Of a DNA stretch of 64,000 bases, positions 10,830 through 21,614 are shown piece by piece (within the stretch, counting starts at the first letter, position 1; every line of letters starts with the position of its first letter). Origin of the DNA: Symbiodinium natans (Eukaryota > Sar > Dinophyceae > Suessiales > Symbiodiniaceae); NCBI GenBank assembly GCA_905221605.1, contig CAJNDS010002121.1:397501-461500 (forward strand). Reading direction: 5' to 3'. Below the pieces are notes generated by a model. That model made no database searches. It saw only the letters and a list, made by a program, of their open reading frames with translations, and was not told the DNA's origin. Position numbers and translations under genes: made by a program.

Positions 10830-11170
10830 GTTTGGGGTTTTGGGTTTTGGGGTTTGGGGTTTCGGGTTTGGGGTTCAGGGTTTGGGGTTTAGGGCTTGGG
10901 GTTTTGGGTTTGGCGTTTAGGGTTTGGGGTTTTGGGTTAAGGGTTTGGGGTTTGGGGTTTTGGGTTTTGGGTTGGGGTTTCGGGTTTGGGGTTTAGGGTT
11001 TGAGGTTTAGGTTTTCGGATTCAGGTGTTCAGGCTTAGGGTTTGGTTTTCGGGTCTGGGGTTCAGGGTTTCAGGGCTTTGGGTTTTAGGGTGCCAGGGCT
11101 TGCTGGTTCAGGGTTTAGGATTTAGGGTTTAGGGTTTAGGGTTTAGGATTTAGGGTTTAGGGTGTTCAGG
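10828..11170. repeat. G-strand array with TTTGGGG/TTTTGGG variants
   Basis: GGGTTTGGGGTTTTGGG units grading into TTTAGGG at the right end. Confidence 0.9.
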
Positions 11171-12011
11171 TGATTGAGACTCGTACCCCTAGGAACGCAT
11201 TCCCTCAGAGGACGGTTAAAGATGGTACCCAAGCCCAAGGGTTCAACCTCAGGGTCCAAGGTAGGGTTTAGGGTTTAGGGTTTAGGGTTTAGGGTTTAGG
11301 GTTCAGGGTTCAGGGTCCAAGGTAGAGCCCCATGAGGTTGAAGGATTCTCGACTGCTTTAGGTCGTAGGCTGCACCCTGAAACCCCTAAAGACCCCTAAA
11401 GCTCCTAAAGCCCCTAAAACCCTAAACATAAACCCTGAACCCTGAACCCTGAACCCTAAACCCAATCCCTAAACCCTAAACCCTAAACCTCTGAAGGGCC
11501 ATCCCAGGGGAGGCTCATTCCTCGAGAAGCTTCCTCAGCCCCTGACATCCTCATAGGGTTAGGGTTCAGGGGTTAGGGGTTTAGGGTTCAGGGTGTCAGG
11601 CGTTCAGGGTGTTGGGGTTTAGGGGTTTAGGGTTTAGGGGTTTAGGATTTAAGGATCAGAGGTTAGGGTTTCGGGGTTTAGGGTTCATGGTTTCGGGTTT
11701 GGGAGTTAGGGTTTTAGGGTTTGGGGTTTAGGGTGTAGGAGTTCAGGGGGTTTCGGGGTATCGGGGTTTAGGGTTTAAAAGGGTTTAGGGGTTTAGGGCT
11801 TAGGGATGTAGGGTTTATAGACGGGTTTTGGGGTTTCGGATTCAGGGTTAAGGGGGTCTGGCCATGGGTTGCCTGTAGGGCCGTACCCTAAACCCTAAAC
11901 CCTAAACCCTCAACCCTAAACCCTAAACCCTAAACCTAATAGGGTTCAGGTTTCAGAGTGCAGGCTTCCGGCTTTAGAGTTTGCCATGGGCCTTAAGCTG
12001 TGGGAGTAGAA

Positions 12012-12110
12012 GGGTCCATGTGCCTCATTGTTATATACTTGGGCCCCAAAGTCTCGGCATAGCAAGTACCTCCAGGCCCAAGTATTTCCTGTTTACATAC
12101 ATGGACCCTC
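12012..12110. mobile_element. MITE family B copy
   Basis: Palindromic element: GGGTCCATGTGCCTCATTG, then ACTTGGGCCCCAAAGT, and at the right AGGCCCAAGTATT then TACATGGACCCT. The two halves are inverted repeats. About a dozen copies lie in this window. Confidence 0.8.
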
Positions 12111-12783
12111 AGGGTTCCTTAGCTCAAGCTACCGTAGTGGTGACCCTAATGTATTTAGAGCTACGCAACTATGGAAACTTTCTTTTTGGGACTGCCTATC
12201 GTGTCTTAATTTAAGCCAAGTTCCTCGACAAGAAGCCAAAAGAAGGTTGTGCCAGCCCATCTCCCGTCGTGCTACAAGACGCAGGCCAGGGTGATTGCTG
12301 TGCGCATCTGGGCAGAATAGGATGGGTTGAGGAGTTGATGTTTGGGTTTATTGTTTAGGGGTTTAGGAATATGAAGCATTAGAGGTTAGGGTTTCGGGGT
12401 TTAGGGTTCATGGTTTCATGCTTGCACTTAAAGCGTAAGGGTCTAGGGTTTAGTCTTGGGTGCACCGTACCTTCTCTGAATGCCTCCATTCGCAGACTCA
12501 GCCGACAAAAGGGCGTTCCAATGCAAGCCAGAGAAACCCTAATCCCCAACACCCTAAACACCGAAACGCCCTAAACCATAATCCCTAACACCCAAACACC
12601 CTAAATCGCCCTAATCTCTAACACCCTAACACCCTCAACCCAAAATAAACAAACCCAGCAAGCTCGAGGCCCGAGGCACCCAAGTCGCGCCCCAAAACCA
12701 AAACCCCAAACCCCAAACCCCAAACCCTAAACTCTAAACCTTCAACCCTAAACCCTAAACCAACTCCTCACCCACCATGCCAG

Positions 12784-12850
12784 CGAGGAGGCGACCAAGG
12801 ATCCCAAGCATGAGCAGGAGTCTGGGCCTCAGAGAGAGGTGCTGGTAGAA
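12784..12850 (+). CDS. RNase T2-like gene, candidate internal exon
   Basis: Acceptor CATGCCAG; one base then EEATKDPKHEQESGPQREVL; ends GAA|GTTTAGGG in phase 0. The next coding block starts in phase 0 only 34 nt later. An acidic or polar linker could sit between the two catalytic motifs. Confidence 0.45.
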
Positions 12851-12884
12851 GTTTAGGGTTTAGGGTTGAGGGGTTAGGGTTTAG
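12851..12884 (+). other. Possible 34-nt intron made only of telomere-type repeat
   Basis: Begins GTTTAGGG, ends GGGTTTAG, and consists entirely of TTTAGGG-like units. Both flanking exons are in phase 0. If not spliced, the frame hits a stop inside the repeat. Confidence 0.35.
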
Positions 12885-12929
12885 GGATACTACGACCCAG
12901 AGGAGAAGCTTGCCTCATCAATGCGATCA
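12885..12929 (+). CDS. RNase T2-like gene, exon between the two catalytic motifs
   Basis: Fifteen codons reading GYYDPEEKLASSMRS, with donor CGATCA|GTAGGG in phase 0. The pattern aromatic-D-P...L.S.M matches the helix preceding the second active-site motif in T2 ribonucleases. It joins the exon at 13401 in phase. Confidence 0.5.
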
Positions 12930-13174
12930 GTAGGGTTGACGCCAAAATGCTTTGGTGAGTGAGGGCTCCTTCGAGTATGTTCTTGCTGAGTGTATAAATT
13001 GCGGGGAGGGGGTGTGTTTTAGGGTTGAGGGTTTAGGGTTTAGGGTTTAAGGTCTAGGGGGATGACAACCCGAGATGCTGTTCATGTGGAGTTTCAAGGG
13101 CTCAGGGGTTCATTAGGCGGACTACGAATTCCCAGAAAGAAACAAACATAACCCGAAACCCCAAACCACAGACT

Positions 13175-13255
13175 CTATGTGTATATATATATATATATAT
13201 ATACACGTACACATCGATATTACACATTAAATACATATATGCACACATACATACT
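13175..13255. repeat. TA-rich microsatellite
   Basis: (TA)n with TACACA/CATACA interruptions. Confidence 0.85.
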
Positions 13256-13400
13256 GTGGTTCTCATCAAGCGCCTGCGAGCTGGAGGGTCCCCTAAACCC
13301 TACACCCTAAACCCTACACCCTAAACCCTAAACCCTAAACCCTAAACCCCAAGCCCGAAACCCCAAACGCCAAGCCCTAAATCCTAAGCCTTGAGAGAAG

Positions 13401-13475
13401 AGCGGGCGGAGGTTCGTGGACCACGAGTGGGACAAGCACGGATCCTGCCCCTTGGATGTAGACTTAGCTACATGG
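13401..13475 (+). CDS. RNase T2-like gene, exon with catalytic motif II (HEW.KHG)
   Basis: Twenty-five codons starting after GAGAGAAG and ending TGG|GTTAAAGG (alternative donor GAT|GTAGAC), phase 0 at both ends. It contains RRFVDHEWDKHGSCP. The H-E-W-x-K-H-G-[ST]-C box is the second catalytic segment of T2 RNases; its His, Glu, Lys and His residues are all present. This and the HGLWP exon are the main evidence for the gene. Confidence 0.75.
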
Positions 13476-13710
13476 GTTAAAGGTTAAGGGTTTCAGGGTT
13501 GTGGGTTTCAGGGTTTAGGGGTTTCAGGGTTTCGGGTTCTAGGGTTTAGGGGGTTTGTGGCTTTAATGTTTAGGGGTTTGGGGGGTTTTAGGGTGTAAGG
13601 GGGTTTTGGGATTTTGGTGAGTGGGTGCAAGGGCTCAAGGCCTGGATGGAAGCGAAGTTTGCCCAAGCCCGGGATGAGACATCCCAGGTGCTGGCGCGGT
13701 CACGGCCCAG

Positions 13711-13743
13711 AACTACTTCCAGCAAATTTGCAACCTGTCAAAG
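13711..13743 (+). CDS. RNase T2-like gene, exon after motif II
   Basis: Reads NYFQQICNLSK after acceptor GCCCAG. T2 enzymes carry a YF..aL.L helix about a dozen residues after the KHG[TS]C box, which this resembles. The donor would be GA (GATCGA), unusual but reported in dinoflagellates; an upstream acceptor at 13687 is also possible. Confidence 0.45.
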
Positions 13744-14607
13744 GATCGACCCTAAACCCTAAACCCGAAACCCTAATCCCTAAACCCTAAACCCTAAACC
13801 CTAAACCCTAAACCCTGAGCGGCCCTAAGCCCTGTTTTTTGGGTTTACCGGGCTGGGGGCGTCTCCAGGTGCACGTGCCTTCCAGAATTGCTTCAGTGGA
13901 CTAGGTAGGCTGTTGGGACATTTCTGTTTTCCCTTATTGGGCTTAAGAAGTCCGTACTCCCAAAATGGAATCTTTACAGGGCTTTGACAGGCTTTCAAAG
14001 AGCAAGTTTGTGGAGATTTTGATTTTTGGCTTGTTTGGGCTAGAGTTGAGCAAGGAGGTTGCTGTCTGATACATACAGTTTTCTACACCTGCTCAGCGAC
14101 ACAGCTGCGACAGCTGAACCCCCAAGCCTTAAGCCCTAGCCCCGAAGAAGCCCTTAGACCCTTAAACCCTGAACCCTAAACCCTAAACCCTAAACCCTAA
14201 ACCCTAAACCCTGAACCCTAAACCCTGCGGGCCTGAATCTCCTTGAGCCCAGAAGCCCTTAAGGGCCTAGACCCCTACAGCACAGTGCCTTAGGGTTCGG
14301 GGTTTAGAGTTTAGGGTTTAGGGCCTTGTCTGGAGTTTCTGGACTTTCTCCAGATGGACAACAAAGTTGGATCCCCCTTCGGCCCTAAACCTTTCACCCC
14401 CTCATAAACGACGCCCGAATGGTCCATGTACCCCTGCCCCCATGGCAAGAACTTTTTAAAAAGAACCAAGTATGCACGATTTAGGTACAAGGACCCCTTA
14501 GACCCTGCACCCTGATCCCTAAACCCTAAACCCTAAACCCTAAACCCTAAACCCTAAAACCCTAAACCCTAAACCCTAAACCCTAAAACCCTAACAGTCA
14601 GCTGCAG

Positions 14608-14677
14608 GAGCCCCTGGAAGTGATGCAGGCACGGCTGAATGTGAGCCACAACATCCACGCTCCTCGTCGGGAAACAT
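14608..14677 (+). CDS. Candidate next exon of the RNase T2-like gene
   Basis: Acceptor CAGCTGCAG; phase 0 start fits the preceding exon; reads EPLEVMQARLNVSHNIHAPR. An in-frame TGA follows within two codons, so this is either the end of the gene or a non-canonical GA/GC donor. Confidence 0.4.
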
Positions 14678-15060
14678 GAGCTGTGGGGTTTGGGGTTTAG
14701 GGTTTAGGGTTTAGGGTTTAGGGTTTAGGGTTTAGGGTTTAGGGTTTAGGCTATTCGTGGTCCCCCAAACCTCCTTGCAAAGGGTTGCTCACAACATGTT
14801 TGGAGGTATCCTAGCTCTAGATTCAATACCCTAAGCCCTTCCCCGCTTAAGCCGACGGGGTAGGGACTATATGGGGCTTCGGGTCTTGAACCCTAAAGGA
14901 TAGGGTCAAGGGTTTGGTTTCTGGGACCTAAACTACTTTGTTTACCCTATATAAAAGATAATGTTTAGGGTCTGGGGTTTACAGGCTTCTGGTGGATAAA
15001 TCCCTAAGCCCTACAGGATAGAGCTAAGGGTTTTGGGGTTCAGGATTGTGGGGCGCGCAG

Positions 15061-15157
15061 TGTCCCTCCGTATGACATCAAGTCCCGCCCGGCTGAGGAT
15101 GCTGTGAGCGCGCTCGAGCAGGCGAACTTCTCTGTCTTTGAGACTCTTGCTGGCAAT
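15061..15157 (+). CDS. Candidate exon, unassigned
   Basis: Acceptor GCGCGCAG; one base then 32 codons containing VPPYDIKSRPAEDAVSALEQ; donor AAT|GTCGGC, phase 0, joining the exon at 15377 in phase. Unlike most exons it has G-strand repeat on its left and C-strand on its right. Confidence 0.5.
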
Positions 15158-15239
15158 GTCGGCCTGAACCCGAAGCCTTAGCCCTAAACCCTAAACGAGT
15201 GCCGTTTCAAGAAAGAGGGGTGTCCCTAAACCCTAAACC

Positions 15240-15362
15240 CTAAACCCCAAACCACCCTAAACCCCAAACCCCAAACCCCAAACCCCAAACCCCAAACCCC
15301 AAACCCCAAACCCCAAACCCCAAACCCCAAACCCCAAACCCCAAACCCTAAACCCTAAACCC
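15240..15362. repeat. (CCCCAAA)n array
   Basis: About 14 units of CCCCAAA (T to C change from CCCTAAA), bounded by normal CCCTAAA units. A homogenised variant block. Confidence 0.95.
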
Positions 15363-15376
15363 TAAACCATTCTAAG

Positions 15377-15493
15377 CGGTGGCTGAGGATTGATGCGGAG
15401 CACGGCCAGATCCTTCTGTCCGCCTGCGCTGTACCAGACAGTACCGGCAATTACGCCGCCCAGACCGCACCCAGGATCGTCAAAGTCCTGTAG
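15377..15493 (+). CDS. Candidate terminal exon, unassigned
   Basis: Acceptor ATTCTAAG after C-strand repeat; 38 codons containing RWLRIDAEHGQILLSACAVP, ending CTG TAG immediately before GGTTTAGGG. Either a true stop or a donor CCT|GTAGGG. Phase matches 15157. Confidence 0.55.
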   Translation, partial: RWLRIDAEHGQILLSACAVPDSTGNYAAQTAPRIVKVL

Positions 15494-15597
15494 GGTTTAG
15501 GGTTTAGGGTTAGGGTTTAGGGTTTAAAGGGTTTAGGCTTTAGGCTTTAGGCTTTAGGGTTTAGGGTTTAGGGTTTAGGGTTTAGGGTTTAGGTTTT

Positions 15598-15693
15598 GGG
15601 ATGCTCCCCCTTATGCTTACAGTCCTTGATCGGGGTTATACTAGGGGTACTAGAATCCCTATTTAGGACTGTTAGCATAAGGGGGAACATCCC
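15598..15693. mobile_element. MITE family A copy
   Basis: Inverted repeats GGGATGCTCCCCCTTATGC and GCATAAGGGGGAACATCCC enclose about 55 bp. Other copies: 18060, 21615, 50265. Confidence 0.85.
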
Positions 15694-16192
15694 CAGCAAT
15701 AATAACTGTCACAATAATCAGAAACATGATGATGTGGCTTCGGGTTTTAGGGAGCAGCCACGAGATGAAGCACATCTGGCCCACAAACCCTAAACCCTAC
15801 AATGGGGGTTCACGGCAATTCCAAAAACAAAAAGGAAAATTATTGAGAAAGGGAAAAAACGCCAGGAGTCCAATCGAAAAGATACGAAGTAATAGCAACA
15901 AAAACACAAAACCTATCTCTAAACCCTACAACTCTAAACCCCAAACCCTAAACCCTACAAACCCTACAAAACTCGAGGGTTTACTACGGAAACCACAAGA
16001 GATCCCTGTTCCTAAGCACTCCCACAGACTTTTGAGGGACAAACTGCCCCGACAGGTGGGATCTCGAAGTATGGGCCGATGGCAGGGTATATAGGAGGGA
16101 TATATACTACAAGATTCCTCAATTACGGGCGATTCTTAAGGGACCATGCAACTACGCTAAGATTCACGGTTTAGGGTGTTGTCGTGCCTCAG

Positions 16193-16259
16193 GTTTGGAA
16201 GCTCTCAGCAGTGAAGAACTTCGATTCCACATGCTCCAGGAGGGCGTTGAGTGCGCAGG
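16193..16259 (+). CDS. Candidate exon, SAP-like/ARMET-type helix
   Basis: Acceptor GCCTCAG; two bases then LEALSSEELRFHMLQEGVEC, donor GG|GTTGCC. The pattern 'L..eELR..l.e.Gv.C.G' resembles SAP-like helices often seen in dinoflagellate proteins. Family call tentative. Confidence 0.45.
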
Positions 16260-16573
16260 GTTGCCGGGCTAGGGATAGACGTTGAATGCAACCCGTTACA
16301 AACCCATGGACCGCAAGCGCTAACCCCTAAGGTGAAATAAGAAGCCATAACATCTCCACAAGCAAGCTGAGGGAGTGGATATGTGTGAGAGTGGGGGGGA
16401 GGGGTTACATTACGATGCTTGCTGGCGTTTATGGTCTGGGGTGCTGGGGTCATAGCTATGAGGGGTGGAGAAGGTTTAGGGTTTAGGCTTTTGGGTTTAG
16501 AAAGGCCGCCACAGCAGCACGAGGTATGTGGTAAACTCATGTTGTCACTGCTCACATCATGGCTGCGAGACAG

Positions 16574-16835
16574 AACTGAAAGACATTTTCGCAGCACCTG
16601 GCTTAGGGCGTTGTCGAAGTTCAGGCTTCGCTGGCAGCTGAAGCTGCCGAGCATCACCGATCCACTCGCACAAGCCAAGAAAGGCATGGAGATCCACAAG
16701 CTCGAGGAGCAAACGAAAGCCGTGAGACAAGTCATCATAGAGAGCCGGAGCAATTCAGCAAGGAGCAGCACCGCAAGTTCCAGCGCTGCTGCTGTCGTTT
16801 GTCCTGGCCATCCGAATCTCTTCGGAGTGCACAGA
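16574..16835 (+). CDS. Exon with coiled-coil-like segment
   Basis: An 87-codon open frame after GAGACAG, including LAQAKKGMEIHKLEEQTKAV, then a Ser/Ala-rich tail; donor AGA|GTTCAGGG. The minus strand is also open here (188 codons), but its Cys/Ser/Leu-rich composition looks like a shadow. The true 5' border could lie up to 70 bp further left. Confidence 0.5.
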
Positions 16836-17499
16836 GTTCAGGGTTTTTGGTTTAGGGTTTAGGGTCACAGAATAAAGTCATAAAGGTTACAAGGGATGTT
16901 TGGGGTCTTGGATTTCGGGCATTTCGTCCTTGCGGGAAGTCCTCAGGCCCCATTACCCTCAACCGGTCAGCTCCAATTCTCGAGGTTCAACAGGGAGGCC
17001 TAAACCCTGAAGCCCGATACCTCCAAAACCTACCAAGCCCTAGAACCCGGTTTACGGTTTAGGGTTTAGGGGTTAGGCTTTAGGGTTTTGAAGTGATACA
17101 GTTTCGAGGTTTTGGGGCATGGGCTTTTTTGAACTCAGGTTTCAAGGAGTTACCCTAAAAACCCTTGAACAAAACATTCCTGCCCTAACACTATAGCGTC
17201 CCAAACCCTCAACGAAAAGTGTAACCCTAATAGAATAAACTGAAAACCTAATCCCTAGAGTAAGCAAAATCAGTACCCCAAATCCATGAACCCTAAAACC
17301 CTAAGCCCTAAAACCCTAAGAAACCCTACTAACCTCAAAGCCTTAAAAACCCTAAACCCTGTAAGCCCTAAAATCCTATACTAACCCTAAACACTAGAAA
17401 TAGCCCTAAACCCTAAAACCCGAACACCCTAAACCCTGAGCCTCCAAACCGTAAAACCCTAAACCCTAAAACCTAAACCCTAAACCCTACCTACCCCAT

Positions 17500-17605
17500 G
17501 AGCTTCACGTGAACTCTTGCGCCAGTTCGGGCCCGTCGCCCCCTGGCCCGGGCCCGGCTCCTCCCACGCCGCCTGCGCCGGTGTCATCTTGCAAGGATCG
17601 CAGGG
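17500..17605 (+). CDS. Possible proline-rich exon
   Basis: GC-rich island after C-strand repeat. Two frames are open, one Pro/Ser-rich (SGPSPPGPGPAPPTPPAP). Borders and frame are uncertain. Confidence 0.3.
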
Positions 17606-18059
17606 TTTCCCTTGGTGTTCGATAGGGTGTTGTAAAGCATGGGTCTTTAGGGATTTTAGGTGTGTGTTCGATAGGGTTTTTCAAAAAATGGGTCTTGAGG
17701 GATTTTAATTAGGTGTTCGATCGAGTGTTGTTTTCGTTGTTTGCTCTTCCTGTCTGGGGTTGCTCGCAATCTGAAGTTTATCTTGTTACGGTGTTACCAA
17801 TTTTGTTCCGGGTTTCTGGATGGTAGGGCTTCTAGTGTTAGTCTTTGTCGTGTAGGGTCTTTTGGGTTTTTGCCAGGCTTCTGACGTAGAAACTACATGG
17901 GTCCCCTGCCCTGAACCCTGATCCTAGAGTACCGACCATATTGGTACATGGAAGGGTTGGAGGTCAAGAGCTCACGGGGGTGCTTGGATTGTTTAGCGCT
18001 TGGCTTTGTAAGTGGTATTCAATGTTCAATCTTGCTTTTGAGTTTAGGCGTCATTAATT

Positions 18060-18155
18060 GGGATGTGCCCTCTTGTACTAACAGTTCTGAATAGGGATGA
18101 TGGTCCCCCATAGTATATTCCCGATAAAGGACTGTTAGTACAAGGGGAACATCCC
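18060..18155. mobile_element. MITE family A copy
   Basis: Starts GGGATGTGCCCTCTTGTACT and ends AGTACAAGGGGAACATCCC; same ends as 15598 and 21615. Confidence 0.85.
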
Positions 18156-18807
18156 AAGTCATTAAGGTATTTGGGCATGAGAGGGACAAGGTTTTGGATT
18201 CCCAGTTTGCGGCCAAGGATCCTGCACAGTGTTTTGGGGCTCCTGGCCAGCCTGTAAACGGGTTTCTCGGCTTGGAGTTTTCCAAGCCCTAACAGGTTCA
18301 GCAGTTGTGGGGCTAGGGTTTATGGCTAAGCCCCTAAGGCCTAAACTCTACACCTGAGACCCAAGCCCTCAACCCCTAAACCCAAATTTGTCCCTTAACT
18401 GTGTCCCGGTCAACTGCTTTTTTTGCGCGGTGACAGCCAATGGACCTAGTTGGGCATTCCGTGTACTTGATGCATTCCTATGCGGGGTTATGACATGAGG
18501 AACCCGAAACCCGACACCGACATACTTGGATGATATTGGTAAGTATTCAGACTCTAGGCCCTAAACCCGCAACCGCCTGAATCCTAAACCCTAAGGTTCC
18601 TGTAGTATTGCTCCTCGCCCCTACCCTTGACTTGTTTGGCTTTTGGAAGCCGAAGCCCTGAATCCCTGAGCTGAAGCCGCAGGCCAAGACTACAAAAACC
18701 CTGAGCCTTAAGTCTACTCGGCACCTATACGTTGGGGAAGGTTTGGACCCTAAACCCCAAACATCCCAAACCCTAAGCCCTAAATCCTAAGGCAAACTAA
18801 CCTAAAT

Positions 18808-18872
18808 GCATACGACCGCTTGGCCAGTTCCCGAAGTTAAACAACGTTAGGGCCACTTTGTTGTGAGGATTT
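18808..18872 (+). ncRNA. 5S rRNA-derived fragment (degenerate)
   Basis: Contains GCATACGACC, then TTGGCC, then CCGAAGTTAAACAACG and GGGCC, in the order of the 5' half of 5S rRNA (compare GAAGTTAAGCA..G..GGGCC). The 3' half is missing, so this is a fragment or a 5S-derived SINE head, not a gene. Confidence 0.4.
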
Positions 18873-18928
18873 TCTGAGGGTACCCCAAGAAGGGAAGGAT
18901 TTTCTCAGGGTACCCCAAGAAGGGACCA
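18868..18928. repeat. 30-bp direct duplication
   Basis: GGATTTTCTGAGGGTACCCC with its AAGAAGGGA tail is repeated once in tandem with one substitution, immediately after the 5S-like fragment. Confidence 0.85.
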
Positions 18929-19014
18929 TAACATAGAGATCCTAAACCAGATGCCCTACACCCTCAACCAACCTTTGGGATCCCCACACCCTAAAACCCC
19001 CACACCCTAAACCC

Positions 19015-19135
19015 CCAAACCCCAAAACCCAACCCCAAACCCCAAACCCCAAACCCCAAACCCCAAACCCCAAACCCCAAACCCCACACCCCACACCCCA
19101 AACCCTAAACCCTAAACCCCAACCCCTGAACCCCA
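19015..19135. repeat. (CCCCAAA)n array
   Basis: CCCCAAA block similar to 15240-15362. Confidence 0.9.
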
Positions 19136-19331
19136 ACCCCTATCTGGCAGGTTGGCGTGCGTGGGCCCTCGTGTAAGAAGGACGGGGTAGCAGGGCGCAA
19201 CCTGAGCACTTGGCTGGGCGGCGTTGCCCTTTGTAGCTTCAGCCCTTTTACAAGATGGCTGTATAAATAAATCTCTATATAGTGTTGAATATGAATGTAG
19301 ATCAATATACATGTAATTATGTATATAAAAC

Positions 19332-19334
<3 letters not shown>

Positions 19335-19365
<31 letters not shown>

Positions 19366-19421
19366 TGTATGTATGTATGTATGTATGTATGTATGTATGT
19401 ATGTATGTATGTATGTATATT
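19335..19421. repeat. (GTAT)n microsatellite
   Basis: About 21 tandem ATGT units. Open frames here (Tyr/Val/Cys/Met periodic) are artefacts. Confidence 0.97.
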
Positions 19422-20029
19422 TATAGATACATATGGTCGCCCCCTGCAATATATAGTGTGCTTATATACATATATATATATATATTATGTACGAAAACGG
19501 GTGTGGGAGAGGGGCGCGTTCTGAATTATTAATTGAGGGCCCTTTTGAGTGACGTTTACTGGGGACCCGCTCCGAGCATCTCCTGCGCGATGCTTGAACG
19601 GCGTTTGGAGATTCAGGGCTTTGTGCTGAGGATCATGGATTACTTGGCGAAGCGAGTTCTTTCCTTTGTCAGCATGCAGGCTGAAGAGTAGGCAAATGAA
19701 GTGAGTTCGGCAGGAATGGCAAAGACATAGGTCCTTGAAATATACTTGAGGATGCCCTAAACCCTACACCCTGACTGCGTGTAAAGGCTTCCTCAAACGT
19801 AGCCAACAGACAGATCCGAAAGACCCTTGAGCCTTTGAAAGCGTGGGAGGTGAAACCCAACCCCCTACCAAGATGGGCCCTGGCGTGCCCAAATATCGTC
19901 CCCTTGCAGGGTGGGGGTTTAGGGGTTAGGGTTCTTAAAGGGTGTGAGAGTTTTGGGGTTTTGGGGTTTCGGTTTAGGGTTCCCCCTTTAAAGTGTGAGA
20001 GTTTTGGGTTTGCCGCACTTTCCCTGGAG

Positions 20030-20110
20030 GACCAGGACTGCAAGAATCTCACGGGCTGCATCCGCTGTGCTCACAGCGGCTTCTGCACTGACCAGCCACT
20101 GCCGGTTGTC
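20030..20110 (+). CDS. Cys-rich exon, unassigned
   Basis: After CTGGAG, 27 codons: DQDCKNLTGCIRCAHSGFC and onward; donor GTTGTC|GTGTGAG. Four cysteines in 16 residues suggest an EGF-like or similar small disulfide module. Confidence 0.55.
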
Positions 20111-20161
20111 GTGTGAGCCCCTAAGGGGTCCATGAACCCCATTTCAGGTTTAGGGTTTAGG

Positions 20162-20252
20162 GTACCTCATTATTATATACTTGGGCCCCAAAGTCCCTAG
20201 AGAGGACGTACTTTAAGGCCCAAGTATGCCCTATCTAGGTACATGGAACCTG
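20162..20252. mobile_element. MITE family B copy
   Basis: GTACCTCATTATTATATACT, GGGCCCCAAAGT, AAGGCCCAAGTAT and GGTACATGGAACC in family order. Confidence 0.85.
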
Positions 20253-20405
20253 AGGGAGCCTTTTTCCTGTCATGAAACCTCGGTGACTGTGGGGTCTCCC
20301 TTTGCGGCAAAAGCTTTGTCAGGGTTTAGGGTTTATAGAGTTTATAGGGTTTACAGGGTTTATCGGGTTTAGGGTTTGGGGTGTAACCTTAAGCCCTCTC
20401 AACAG

Positions 20406-20498
20406 AAAGAACAACGAGTCAAGGAGACCCCTAATGCAGCGGCTCAGGCAGTCCCAGGTCGTTCCAGCAACGATGGAAGGTTCACGAAAAGTTTGGAG
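20406..20498 (+). CDS. Exon, unassigned
   Basis: Acceptor CTCAACAG, 31 codons (KEQRVKETPNAAAQAVPGRS...), donor TTGGAG|GTTTAGGG. Phase 0 at both ends, with the donor supplied by the following telomere-type array. Confidence 0.6.
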
Positions 20499-20573
20499 GT
20501 TTAGGGTTTAGGGTTTAGGGTTTAGGGTTTAGGGTTTAGGGTTTAGGGTTTAGGGTTTAGGGTTTAGGGTTTG
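20499..20573. repeat. (TTTAGGG)n array
   Basis: About 10 perfect units starting at the exon donor. Confidence 0.97.
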
Positions 20574-21233
20574 GATTCATGGCTTGGTGTATAGAGTTTA
20601 GGGTTCGTGCCGCTTGTGCACTGTGCACTCTGGTTGCCTGGCCGCGACACTGTACACACGCACAGGAGTCGCACCTTCCCTTGGCACGCGCTTCTCCGCG
20701 ATAATCTCTCACATGCTACAATTTTGGTTAAGAACCAGGAAGAACATGTTGGGTTCTTTAAAGGCTTCTTCAGCAATTAGTAGTATGTGCCAGATGAGAG
20801 GGACAACCTCAAAATAGCCTTAGTTGCTAGTGTGCGGTATTGGCAGCAAGTGACTTTGTTCTTGGATTGCGCTGCGGCCCTGTTGCTTATGAATTACAGT
20901 AGTTAGTTCGCCCTGGCAGCAGCAAACCCAAAGATCTGCATTCAACCCGAAATCCCAAAAGCCCAGTTTAGGGCTTCCTCTAGATTTGGGTCCCTATGTA
21001 TCCCTATGTATCAGGCATAAAAGAAGGACCCCAAAAGGGATCCTAATTTCGAGAGCTACCCAATTACTTTGAACTTCTAGTAACTGCATGAGTGCATGTA
21101 TTAACAATACAAACTATGACACAAGGTACCGGCAAGAATGTAAGAAGCCGCGTTGTTCGGGGTTTAGGGTTTGGGTCTAGGGTTTAGGGTTTTAGGGTTT
21201 AGGATGTAGGGTGAACACCCCTACAGGGTGCAG

Positions 21234-21337
21234 CCAAGAGAAGGAACCTACCAAACCGCGCCTCGCTGACTTTGAGGGGATCGACCAGCAATCGCTGGGG
21301 GTTCGCAGCGGCCGGCACATCGTGAATTTTGGAAGGG
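21234..21337 (+). CDS. Exon, unassigned
   Basis: Acceptor GGTGCAG; one base then QEKEPTKPRLADFEGIDQQS and onward to a basic Gly segment; donor G|GTGCTT. Good coding composition; no domain recognised. Confidence 0.5.
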
Positions 21338-21614
21338 GTGCTTCCTTGTTATTAGGGTTTAGGCCTTAGGGTTTAGGGCTTAGGCTTTAGGGTTTTGGTT
21401 TTAGGGTTTAGGGCTCTAAGGGTCCAGGGGTCCAATTACAGAATAATGAGGTGCATGGACCCATACGGCATAGAGTCCCAGAACCATGCATGTCAACTTA
21501 CGCACGTACGTAGCTACCTAAGTATGTATGCAAGCATGTACGTAGGTAAACCATGTACGCCTGCCCTCAAACCCACAGCCCTTTTAACCCTGCCCCTTAC
21601 CAAACCCTAAACTT

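Noticed and set aside
16205-16771. 188-codon minus-strand open frame
   Set aside because: It covers two + strand candidate exons and intron repeat; Cys/Ser/Leu-rich composition typical of antisense shadows.
19105-19532. Tyr/Val/Cys/Met-periodic open frames
   Set aside because: Produced by the (GTAT)n microsatellite.
20598-20780. Open frames on both strands after the 20499 telomere array
   Set aside because: Three frames are open with no splice signals or motif to choose between them.
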